Shown piece by piece: positions 34,514-41,769 of a stretch of 64,000 nt of DNA; the stretch's first letter is position 1, and each line of letters opens with the position of its first letter. The position numbers were made by a program, and so were the translations under genes. The stretch lies in contig NZ_JBKEBF010000036.1 in the NCBI RefSeq assembly GCF_047973035.1, positions 51,022 through 115,021 on the forward strand. The letters run 5' to 3'. The notes below the pieces were generated by a model. The model did no database searches, had not been told where the DNA came from, and saw only the letters and a list, made by a program, of their open reading frames with translations. This DNA is from Oleidesulfovibrio sp047973035 (GTDB taxonomy: Bacteria > Desulfobacterota > Desulfovibrionia > Desulfovibrionales > Desulfovibrionaceae).

Positions 34514-35821
34514 ATGAAATCCAGACTACAGGTTGGATTATTTCCAATGGTGTGGGCTCTTGCCAAGGCGCTGGACCTTGTAAGCAGAGAAGTTTCACAC
34601 CACCATACACGTGTTGCCTGCCTTACGGACAGCATTGCTGTTGAACTGGGGCTGCCGTTGGCAGACAGGCGTAACTTGTTGCTTGCTGCCTTGCTCCATG
34701 ATGCCGGTGCGCTTTCATTGCAAGGGCGGCTTGAGGCGCTTAGCTTTGAAACAGACGGGATTACGCATTCACAGGCAGGGTATGCGCTTTTAAGCCTCAG
34801 CCCGCATCTGGCTGACGTGGCGCGTTTGGTGCTTCACCATCATACCAGCTATAATCTGCTTAAAAGTATTGCTCCTGATTTGTCGCAGGCAAATATTATC
34901 AATCTTGCAGACCGGCTTGATGTGATGTTGCCCCGTAGGGGGGGCGCTGTTGAAAGCGTGGATGACGCCGTGATAAAACTGGCCGGAAATGCCGGGACAA
35001 TGTTTCATCCCGACTATGTTGCAGCGTTGCGCCGCGCATCTATGCGCGGCTCATTGCACGAATGTTTTTCGTCGCCGTGGGCATTGCTCAATCGCCTTGA
35101 CCCTGCGATGGCGTGTGAAACGCTTGATACGCAAGGTCTGCTGGATTTTTCTGCAGTTTTTTCCCATATCATTGACTTCCGGAGCCGCTTTACAGCTACG
35201 CATTCACGCGGAGTGGCTGCATGTGCCCGAAAACTGGGGGAGCTGAGCGGTTTTACAGAAGAAGAGCAGTTGGAAATTTATCTGGCCGGCTTGTTACACG
35301 ACATTGGAAAGCTGGCTATTAGCAGTGAAATTCTGGAAAAGCCTGCAGGGTTAAGTGAAGATGAGTTTCATCGTATGAAAACCCATCCCGAGCGCACGGC
35401 AGAGGTGCTGGGCGAGATTCCGGGACTGGAACGGGTGAACCGCTGGGCGTCTCAGCATCATGAGCGTGTTGACGGCTCTGGCTATCCTCATGGCCTGAAA
35501 GGGCCGGAACTTGAGATTGGCTCGCGCATTATGGCTGTTGCGGACATTTTTACAGCTCTTTCCGAAGATAGGCCCTATCGGTCTGGTATGACGGAAGAGC
35601 AGACCCGCAGCGTGCTGACAGAGCTTTGCGAAACAGGCGCCCTTGATCCTATTGTGGCCAATCTGCTTTTTGCGAACTATGCAGCGCTGGATGCGGAGCG
35701 GCGGGGGGCACAACTGTCGGCGTTAAGCGAGTTCAAAGCTTTTTCTGAGTGGCTGGAGCAAAGAACAGCCAACGGACCAATCAATAACTTTATGGAAGAA
35801 CTTCATGAATCTGTTGGGTAA
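34514..35821 (+). CDS. Two-HD-domain HD-GYP family phosphohydrolase
   Basis: A 435-residue cytoplasmic protein. The N-terminal HD-like domain (about 25-130) keeps LLHDAG and VLHHH, and the C-terminal domain (about 225-400) is a canonical HD-GYP module: LLHDIGKL, HPERTAEVL, QHHERVDGSGYP and MAVADIFTALSEDRPYR. HD-GYP proteins usually hydrolyse cyclic di-GMP. The gene overlaps ubiA by 17 bases, implying translational coupling. Confidence 0.9.
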   Translation: MKSRLQVGLFPMVWALAKALDLVSREVSHHHTRVACLTDSIAVELGLPLADRRNLLLAALLHDAGALSLQGRLEALSFETDGITHSQAGYALLSLSPHLADVARLVLHHHTSYNLLKSIAPDLSQANIINLADRLDVMLPRRGGAVESVDDAVIKLAGNAGTMFHPDYVAALRRASMRGSLHECFSSPWALLNRLDPAMACETLDTQGLLDFSAVFSHIIDFRSRFTATHSRGVAACARKLGELSGFTEEEQLEIYLAGLLHDIGKLAISSEILEKPAGLSEDEFHRMKTHPERTAEVLGEIPGLERVNRWASQHHERVDGSGYPHGLKGPELEIGSRIMAVADIFTALSEDRPYRSGMTEEQTRSVLTELCETGALDPIVANLLFANYAALDAERRGAQLSALSEFKAFSEWLEQRTANGPINNFMEELHESVG

Positions 35822-36662
35822 ATTCGGTGCGGTATGCCGCATGGTGAAGATTGAGCATTCTGTTTTTGCATTGCCTTTTGCCTATGCCGGTGCGTTTATG
35901 GCCGCTGGCGGGTGGCCCGGCTGGTACACCATGCTGGTGCTTACCGTTGCCATGGTCGCAGTTCGTTCCTTTGCCATGGCTTTTAACAGAGTAATTGACC
36001 TGCCTATTGATAAAGCGAACCCCCGTACACAGGGGCGGCCGCTTGTCACTGGTGAAATAACCCCCATGCAGACGTGGGCATTCATCGCGGTAATGGGCGT
36101 TATTTTTGTAGCGGCCTGTGCAGCTATGAACCCTTTATGCCTGCAGCTTGCCCCTGTGGCTCTGATTATGTCTGCTGTGTACAGTCTGTTCAAGCGCTTT
36201 ACATGGGGGTGTCATTTCTTTTTGGGGGCGGTGCTGGGGCTTGCTCCCATTGCCGGTTCCATAGCGGTGGAGCCCGTTTTTTCCGTTGCTGTAATTCTGT
36301 TTTTCTGGGGCGTTTTGTTCTGGGTGGCCGGCTTTGATATTCTGTATTCGTGTCAGGATGAAGAGTTTGACAGAAGGTCGGGGCTTCATTCCGTTCCTGC
36401 CAGAGTGGGAGTGCGCTCTGCCCTGATAGTGTCCTCTTTCTGCCATGTGAATACATCTGTATTTTTCCTTATGGCAGGCTGGGCGGCCGGTTTCTCATGG
36501 CCTTTTTTTGCTGTGTGGGCGTTAGTGACAGCTATCTTATTTATTGAGCATAAAATTATTTCTGCAGAGGACATGAGCAGGGTAAATATGGCATTCTTTA
36601 CCATGAATGGAGTAATTTCCGTGGTTGTATTCATCGGGGTGTTGCTGGGAATTTATCTGTAG
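35805..36662 (+). CDS. UbiA family prenyltransferase
   Basis: A 285-residue multi-spanning membrane enzyme that attaches a polyprenyl chain to an aromatic acceptor, here most likely in menaquinone biosynthesis. The first Asp-rich motif is in FNRVIDLPIDKANPRTQGRPL and the second is in YSCQDEEFDRRSGLHSVPARVG. It could be 4-hydroxybenzoate prenyltransferase-like or MqnP of the futalosine pathway; the sequence alone does not decide. It overlaps the upstream HD-GYP gene by 17 bases. Confidence 0.9.
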   Translation: MNLLGKFGAVCRMVKIEHSVFALPFAYAGAFMAAGGWPGWYTMLVLTVAMVAVRSFAMAFNRVIDLPIDKANPRTQGRPLVTGEITPMQTWAFIAVMGVIFVAACAAMNPLCLQLAPVALIMSAVYSLFKRFTWGCHFFLGAVLGLAPIAGSIAVEPVFSVAVILFFWGVLFWVAGFDILYSCQDEEFDRRSGLHSVPARVGVRSALIVSSFCHVNTSVFFLMAGWAAGFSWPFFAVWALVTAILFIEHKIISAEDMSRVNMAFFTMNGVISVVVFIGVLLGIYL

Positions 36663-36696
36663 CCCTTTTTACAGTTTTTCAGGCCGGAGGTGATGT

Positions 36697-37011
36697 ATGC
36701 GGTTCAGCATGGAGCAGGAGTTTATCCGCCGCAGGGTGCAGGCCATGTACAACGAGGTGGCAGTTCCTTTGACCGGTCAGAATATAATGCTGGATGATGA
36801 AGCCAGAAAAGCCTTTGAATCTGCGCTTGAACAGATAGCGGATAATGCAAATGTTGCCAGAGGAGAGGTTGCGCGTCGCCTTTCTGAATTTATGTATTTA
36901 TTAGATAGTTCACAGACAATCGTGGGGGTTCTGGCGTTGCCGGAGACAGGAAATGAATTGTTTGTGGAAGTTCCCTCAAGCCAATGGTCGTTTAGCAAGC
37001 CCGAACTCTGA
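36697..37011 (+). CDS. Small protein of unknown function (paralogue A)
   Basis: A 104-residue protein with GGAGG 6 bases before its ATG. It has no signal peptide. Its C-terminal 65 residues, ending GVLALPETGNELFVEVPSSQW, align with the C-terminus of the protein at 37284-37757, so the two are diverged paralogues. No known family recognised. It lies 35 bases after the UbiA gene and may be in that operon. Confidence 0.7.
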   Translation: MRFSMEQEFIRRRVQAMYNEVAVPLTGQNIMLDDEARKAFESALEQIADNANVARGEVARRLSEFMYLLDSSQTIVGVLALPETGNELFVEVPSSQWSFSKPEL

Positions 37012-37283
37012 TAATTCCCTGCGTTTTGCCTTGAGCGAAAAGCAGGAAAAAACGTCCGCCTGTACGGATTTTCAGGATTAATATTCCGTTTTTTCCGTAC
37101 TAGGCTTAAGATGAAAGGGGCTTATCAGGTTTGGCTCATTGCGTATTTACTTTGCACATAAGCTTTTTTGTAAAGCGGTGCGATATTTGCTTGGGGTAAT
37201 ACATGAAGCACTGTTTAGAAGGCACTGGTTCCTGTTTGGCACGGCAGAGTGGGCCGTAAGGCCGATGACGCAGCAGGTAAGGC

Positions 37284-37757
37284 ATGAGACACTTTGCAGG
37301 CCAGCCTACTGACCGGAACAATGGTGCTGCGGGGGGCGTTATGACATACCTTACTTGGCCTTTCAGGGGCGCTTGGCAGGAGTCAGAGGGCATTCAGGAC
37401 ATATTTGATACCGAACTTGCAGAAGAGCGCTTTGAGCCTCCGGGGGAAGAGTTGCGTAAACTTTATGCAGGTGAGATGCTTGTCGCTATCCGTGAAGATG
37501 AAATTCATCTGCTGAGCGGGGCAGAAAAAGTGCTGGGCAGCGCAGTTGAGCGACTGGTCGAGTATATCGGAGACGGCACAGCCAGCAGAGAGTTGTATCG
37601 CAAAGTTGCTGCCCGCCTGTACAGGCATATGTACCATGTAATTACCAGTGGAGTACTGGTGCTGGTCATTGGTATTCCGCAAACCGAGCGCAAAGCCTAT
37701 GTCGAAATTCCCGCGCATCTTTGGAGTATGAAGGCTGGCGGGCGGTATGTTAACTAG
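37284..37757 (+). CDS. Small protein of unknown function (paralogue B)
   Basis: A 157-residue protein whose last about 70 residues (LVLVIGIPQTERKAYVEIPAHLW) match paralogue A at 36697-37011. The N-terminus is uncertain: ATG 37341 (starting MTYLTWPFRG) has a GGGGGG ribosome site and may be the true start, shortening the protein by 19 residues. No recognised family. A terminator with a 12-bp stem follows. Confidence 0.68.
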   Translation: MRHFAGQPTDRNNGAAGGVMTYLTWPFRGAWQESEGIQDIFDTELAEERFEPPGEELRKLYAGEMLVAIREDEIHLLSGAEKVLGSAVERLVEYIGDGTASRELYRKVAARLYRHMYHVITSGVLVLVIGIPQTERKAYVEIPAHLWSMKAGGRYVN

Positions 37758-37774
37758 TTTGCAATGTAAATACT

Positions 37775-37828
37775 GCGCCTTTGGCATTCTTTTGACAGCC
37801 GGTGCCAAAGGCGCGTTTATTTTTTTAG
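37775..37828 (+). terminator. Terminator after paralogue B gene
   Basis: GCGCCTTTGGCA (37775-37786) and TGCCAAAGGCGC (37803-37814) form a perfect 12-bp stem, followed by GTTTATTTTTTT. Confidence 0.78.
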
Positions 37829-37855
37829 ATAATTATCTGGCTTAAAAACGGTTTT

Positions 37856-38380
37856 ATGAAAGAACAGAATAAATACATGTACGAGGACGAGCCGGAAGCA
37901 AAAAGCCGGTCGCAAAAAAAGCGCGAAAGCACCGCCATGCAACGCATGGGTGAAGACTTAACCAAACTTTCTGCCTCGGCCCTGAAAGCGCTTGGGCTGC
38001 CGCCTCTTCTGGTGGAAGCTGTGCGTGAGTATCGCAGCATGACTACGCATGAGTCCCGGCGGCGCCAGATGCAGTACATCGGGCGCATGATGCGCGAAGT
38101 GGAAGACCCCGAAGGGCTTGCAGAGCGTCTGACCGCACTTGGCGAAGGTAAGCAGGCAGAGTCCGAGGCGTTTCATCATCTGGAACAGATGCGCGAACGT
38201 CTGATGAACGATGATGCAGATGCGGTGCCCGAGTTGCTTGAAAAATTTCCGGATATTGATGTTCAGCACCTGCGTCAGCTTGTGCGCAATGCCAAAAAAG
38301 AGAGGGAAAAGGCGAAAGCGCCTAAAAGCTTCCGCGCTCTTTTTCGCTATTTGCGGGATATGGAAGAAAGCGCAAAATAG
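37856..38380 (+). CDS. yjgA: Ribosome biogenesis factor YjgA/DarP (DUF615)
   Basis: A 174-residue all-helical, highly charged protein of the YjgA (DarP) family, which binds the 50S subunit and promotes its late maturation (established in E. coli). The family hallmarks are SRSQKKRESTAMQRMGEDL and THESRRRQMQYIGRMMR. The ATG start fits the family's N-terminus. It faces a convergent sigma-54 regulator across a bidirectional terminator. Confidence 0.9.
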   Translation: MKEQNKYMYEDEPEAKSRSQKKRESTAMQRMGEDLTKLSASALKALGLPPLLVEAVREYRSMTTHESRRRQMQYIGRMMREVEDPEGLAERLTALGEGKQAESEAFHHLEQMRERLMNDDADAVPELLEKFPDIDVQHLRQLVRNAKKEREKAKAPKSFRALFRYLRDMEESAK

Positions 38381-38389
38381 AAATCATAA

Positions 38390-38416
38390 AAAAAGCCTGA
38401 CTTGTCAGGCTTTTTT
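38390..38416. terminator. Bidirectional terminator between yjgA and sigma-54 regulator
   Basis: AGCCTGAC-TT-GTCAGGCT (38394-38411), flanked by an A-run on the left and a T-run on the right, can terminate transcription from both convergent genes. Confidence 0.88.
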
Positions 38417-38422
38417 GTATGA

Positions 38423-40063
38423 TCACTTTGTAATGCCGTATTTTTTTATTCGTGATTGCAACGTGGTCGGTCGCAATCCCAATAGTTCGGCAGCTCCTTC
38501 CGGCCCGTGAATCCGCCCGTTACAGGCAGCCAGCGCCCGTTCAATATTTTTTTTCTGCAGGCTTTCCCATTGGTCTTCGCGGATAACTTCTTGCGACAGC
38601 CGTGTAATACCGTAAGCTCCCGTCTGTGACGAGGCGGCTAGCTGCTGCATTTCTTCGGGGGGAGGCGGCTCAGGCAGTGTCTCGCCTGATATTACTCCGC
38701 CGTCTGCCATGATTACGGCACGTTCCATGACGTTTTGCAATTCCCGGACGTTGCCGGGCCAGCTGTATGCCGCAAGCTTGCGGATATTGCGGTAGGGAAG
38801 GCGCGGTTCGGGAATGCCAAGCCGTCTGCTGGCTTTCGCAATAAAGTGCCGGGCAAGAATGGGAATATCTTCCGGACGGTCGCGAAGTGGCGGGGTGTTA
38901 ATGGGAAATACGCTGAGTCTGAAGTACAGATCCTGACGGAACGTACCCTTGCGTACCTCTTCAAGCAGGTCTTTGTTTGTTGCAGCCACAATGCGCACAT
39001 TGACCGAGCGACTTTTCTCATCGCCGATTCGTTCAAAGGTTCCTTCCTGCAGCACTCTGAGCAGTTTTCCCTGAAGCTCCAGCGGAATTTCTCCTACCTC
39101 ATCAAGAAACAAGGTTCCCCCGTCAGCAAGTTGAAAGCGCCCCGTACGATCACGCACCGCGCCTGTAAATGAACCTTTGACATGGCCGAAGAATTCACTT
39201 TCAAAGAGCTCACGCGGGATTGCAGAACAGTTAACGCGCACCAGCGGCTTATCCTGCCTCTGACTGTTAGAGTGGATGGCTTGGGCTAACAGTTCCTTAC
39301 CCGTGCCCGACTCTCCCAGAAGCAATACGGTAGCATCTGTGGGGGCAACAACTTCAATCTGTTCCAGCACTTTTTTCAGCGTCGGGCTTTCGCCTACAAT
39401 GTCTTCGCCCAGATTGTTGGCAGTGCTCACAGCCCTGCGAAGGTACTCATTTTCCATTTCCAGTTCACGGCGCAGACTCTGAATTTCTTCAAATGCACGC
39501 GCGTTTGCCAGTGCGGCTGCAAGGGAGTCTGCAAATATGGTGTGCATTTTTCTGTGCATACGCATGACGTCTGCCAGCTTTTCCAGCATGGGACGATCGT
39601 AGAATACCGCCATGACACCAAGCAATTCGCTTTTAAAGATCAGCGGATACGTTGCGTATGCATGAATACCTTCGTCAATCGCCCATTGGGGGCGTTGCCA
39701 CTGTGAGCTGTTTTCTGCGTGGGAAGGATGCCCTGTCTGAGCGCAATGCCCGATAACCGGCTCGCTGAAAGGCACCAGAGTATACGTGCCTTCGCTGTGG
39801 CGCCATTCACGCGGATTTTGCTTGGTCCAGCCGGAGTATGCCATCAGCCGCAGGGCACGGCTGGATTTTTGCGTTTTATCAGACGTTGCCGGAGGATTCT
39901 CTAAAAACCACAAAGCACCGCTGATAACATGGGTACCTCTGTAAGCCCGCTCTGTCAGGTCTAAAAGAGCCTCGACAGAACGTTCTCTGGCCATAGCCAG
40001 CATAAGGTCCAGAAACGGTGAAATATCAAGATCATGTATGCGCGTGGGCATGCTTTCAGACAT
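38423..40063 (-). CDS. Sigma-54-dependent transcriptional activator (GAF-AAA-Fis)
   Basis: A 546-residue bacterial enhancer-binding protein. The N-terminal GAF sensor domain (about 20-200) is followed by a sigma-54 AAA+ domain (about 218-450) with Walker A (GESGTGKE), the sigma-54 contact loop GSFTGA (canonically GAFTGA) and Walker B (GGTLFLDE). The C-terminal Fis-type helix-turn-helix reads AAELLGLRPTTLQSRIKKYG. The layout matches NorR/FhlA-type activators that sense small molecules. It is divergent from a sigma-54 promoter and tandem repeats (40085-40124) that are its probable binding sites. Confidence 0.93.
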   Translation of the reverse strand: MSESMPTRIHDLDISPFLDLMLAMARERSVEALLDLTERAYRGTHVISGALWFLENPPATSDKTQKSSRALRLMAYSGWTKQNPREWRHSEGTYTLVPFSEPVIGHCAQTGHPSHAENSSQWQRPQWAIDEGIHAYATYPLIFKSELLGVMAVFYDRPMLEKLADVMRMHRKMHTIFADSLAAALANARAFEEIQSLRRELEMENEYLRRAVSTANNLGEDIVGESPTLKKVLEQIEVVAPTDATVLLLGESGTGKELLAQAIHSNSQRQDKPLVRVNCSAIPRELFESEFFGHVKGSFTGAVRDRTGRFQLADGGTLFLDEVGEIPLELQGKLLRVLQEGTFERIGDEKSRSVNVRIVAATNKDLLEEVRKGTFRQDLYFRLSVFPINTPPLRDRPEDIPILARHFIAKASRRLGIPEPRLPYRNIRKLAAYSWPGNVRELQNVMERAVIMADGGVISGETLPEPPPPEEMQQLAASSQTGAYGITRLSQEVIREDQWESLQKKNIERALAACNGRIHGPEGAAELLGLRPTTLQSRIKKYGITK

Positions 40064-40084
40064 AGGAAAACCTCGCTTTCGACT

Positions 40085-40124
40085 ATTTATCGTTACGAAA
40101 TATCGTTGTCAACGAAATATCGTT
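40085..40124. promoter_or_regulatory. Tandem repeats, probable enhancer/operator of the sigma-54 activator
   Basis: ACGAAATATCGTT occurs twice exactly (40095-40107 and 40112-40124), 17 bases apart, with a partial third unit TTTATCGTT at 40086-40094. Each unit is part of an imperfect palindrome (AACGA...TCGTT). They lie 22-32 bases upstream of the activator's own start and about 95-125 bases upstream of the predicted start of the sigma-54 transcript, a normal enhancer position. Confidence 0.7.
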
Positions 40125-40190
40125 AGGCTCCGAGGTGTGCTTGTGAGTTGTAACATTCTGTATTGTATCGGTTATTATCTTCTGATCGGG

Positions 40191-40207
40191 TTGGCACGGC
40201 TTGTGCT
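40191..40207 (+). promoter_or_regulatory. Sigma-54 (-24/-12) promoter
   Basis: TTGGCACG-GCTT-GTGCT matches the sigma-54 consensus TTGGCACG-N4-TTGCW at all but one key position, with the GG and GC dinucleotides correctly spaced (12 bases). It points away from the sigma-54 activator and toward a terminator-bounded RNA. Confidence 0.72.
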
Positions 40208-40217
40208 TTATATAGTG

Positions 40218-40347
40218 CAAACAGAGAACGGCTATCCGCTTTTCTCGGTGTTAGAGTCCGTGTGGTCCCTCGCTTCACGGGCTTCGATTCAGTCGCTTCA
40301 TTTTGGCAAGACCCCGATGGTTCCCCCCATCGGGGTCTTGGCTTTTT
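40218..40347 (+). ncRNA. Candidate sigma-54-dependent small RNA
   Basis: A transcript starting about 12 bases after the -12 element would be roughly 130 nt long and end at the terminator at 40307-40347. It contains no credible reading frame with a ribosome site. It can fold into a 5' hairpin (GAGAACGG/CCG-CTT-TTCTC, 40224-40246), a middle stem (CCGTG/CACGG, 40258-40280) and the terminator hairpin, a common bacterial sRNA layout. Alternatively it is a long leader of the HDOD gene with a conditional terminator. Confidence 0.55.
40307..40347 (+). terminator. Strong terminator of the candidate sRNA
   Basis: CAAGACCCCGATGG (40307-40320) and CCATCGGGGTCTTG (40327-40340) form a perfect 14-bp stem with a 6-base loop, followed by GCTTTTTATT. 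Confidence 0.9.
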
Positions 40348-40362
40348 ATTGCCTAAGCTGTA

Positions 40363-40387
40363 GGGTGTCACTCTAATTATGACACCC
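40363..40387 (+). promoter_or_regulatory. Inverted repeat just before the HDOD gene
   Basis: GGGTGTCA (40363-40370) and TGACACCC (40380-40387) form a perfect 8-bp stem whose 3' arm touches the GGGGGGAGGG ribosome site. It could be an operator or a translational control hairpin. Confidence 0.5.
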
Positions 40388-40398
40388 GGGGGGAGGGT

Positions 40399-41496
40399 AT
40401 GGATTGTTTGCAGTTGGACGATGTACAACGTGACTGGTTGCGACACAGGTTTAAGGCGGCAGATGCAGGGCATCCGGCTATTGCTGCGCTTCACCGGTCT
40501 GTTAGTGCGCTTATTGCGTCCGATGCCTCTGTTGTACGGGCAGACTGGCGTGTACCTGCTGCTGATGCTGCATACGGTATTCCCAGGCTTTGCAGCAGGG
40601 TACCTTTGCCCCCGGAACAGGATGATTGCGAAGACCTGCTTGCTTCCATTTTAGAAAATGCCCGCTTACCCGCCTTGCCTATCGTTTTTCATAAGCTTCA
40701 GCAGCAGTTGGAAGATCCGGATACTTCAGTAGATGATGTCGCATGGACCATCAGTATGGACCCGAAGCTGACCGTTTCTTTGCTCAGACTGGTAAATAGT
40801 GCCTTTTTCGGGCTGAAAGTTCATGTAGAAACCGTTTCCCGGGCAGTTGCCATACTTGGTGCCAAACGCCTTTCAGCCTTGGCCACAGGAACACTGTTGC
40901 TAGGGCTTTTTCATGAGCGTCCCCCGCAAGCCATTGATGTTGATGAATTCTGGAGGCATTCAGTTGCTTGCGGTCTGGCTGCGCGAACAATTGGAATTTG
41001 TATCGGCCGTGAAACGCCTGAACGGCTTTTCGTTGCCGGTCTGCTTCATGATATCGGGTGGCTTGCGCTATGCTGTGAAAGGCCTGACTTGGCTTGCGGC
41101 GCTCTGCGCGAGTCGGCACACAGTGGAGATATGTTGCATGAGTGCGAACAACGTGTGCTTGGGTTTGATCACGGTGTGCTGGGGTATAGATTGGCTGCAA
41201 AGTGGAATCTGCCGCCCGCAATTGCCAGTGCCATCGCGTGGCACCATGAACCGGAAAAGGCCGTAGCAGATTCTGCGAACGCTCTTCATATGGATGACGT
41301 AGATATTGTGCACTTTGCCGATCTGGTAGTGCATGCCATGGGCGCAAGCATCACTTGTGACCAGTTTGTACCGCGACTTGACCCGCAAAGCTGGGAGCGG
41401 CTGGGTATGGCTCCGGAACATGTTGGAATGGTGGTACATGCCGTTGCTACTGAGCTTGAAATGACTCTTGAGTTGTTACGCGCAGAAGCTGCATAG
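40399..41496 (+). CDS. HDOD domain protein
   Basis: A 365-residue protein with an HDOD domain (about 80-285), a catalytically degenerate HD relative used in signalling. The family stretch LPALPIVFHKLQQQLEDPDTSVDDVAWTISMDPKLTVSLLRLVNSAFFG is present, split here for brevity, together with LLHDIGWLAL. The N-terminal about 75 residues are unassigned. The ribosome site GGAGG is only 2 bases from ATG 40399, and a hairpin adjoins it. It lies downstream of the sigma-54 promoter and sRNA. Confidence 0.88.
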   Translation: MDCLQLDDVQRDWLRHRFKAADAGHPAIAALHRSVSALIASDASVVRADWRVPAADAAYGIPRLCSRVPLPPEQDDCEDLLASILENARLPALPIVFHKLQQQLEDPDTSVDDVAWTISMDPKLTVSLLRLVNSAFFGLKVHVETVSRAVAILGAKRLSALATGTLLLGLFHERPPQAIDVDEFWRHSVACGLAARTIGICIGRETPERLFVAGLLHDIGWLALCCERPDLACGALRESAHSGDMLHECEQRVLGFDHGVLGYRLAAKWNLPPAIASAIAWHHEPEKAVADSANALHMDDVDIVHFADLVVHAMGASITCDQFVPRLDPQSWERLGMAPEHVGMVVHAVATELEMTLELLRAEAA

Positions 41497-41605
41497 TGCC
41501 GATTTATTCCGGTATGTTGTATACTGGCAGAAACGCAGATGTCTAACGGCGTAAAAGGGCTCAGGAATTTTATCAGCCATGTAAGGGGAGCGTTTTGCCC
41601 GGGCT

Positions 41606-41628
41606 GCGTTACGAGTAACGCTTTTTTT
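41606..41628 (+). terminator. Terminator after HDOD gene
   Basis: GCGTTAC-GA-GTAACGC (41606-41621) is followed by seven T residues. A second, weaker hairpin with a T-run is at 41675-41701. Confidence 0.86.
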
Positions 41629-41674
41629 ATGCCTTGCCGCAAATTTTTTCACGGCAAACTTTCAATTTTTCGGA

Positions 41675-41701
41675 CCTGCTTTTATGGAAGCGGGCTTTTT
41701 T
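41675..41701 (+). terminator. Second possible terminator in the 41.5-41.8 kb gap
   Basis: CCTGCTT and AAGCGGG form a 7-bp stem with one G-U pair, followed by CTTTTTTT. It may back up the terminator at 41606. Confidence 0.5.
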
Positions 41702-41769
41702 TAAATGTACAGATAGTCCGCCGGAAAAGAAACAATGTAAATTGAAGGCTGGCAGGAATGCCTGAAACA

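Noticed and set aside
37228..37250. Sigma-54 promoter at TTTGGCACGGCAGAGTGGGC
   Set aside because: The -24 half is good but no GC doublet is at -12.
40281..40300. tRNA-like T-loop (TTCGATTC) in the candidate sRNA
   Set aside because: The flanking bases do not pair as a T-stem and no acceptor or anticodon arm is present.
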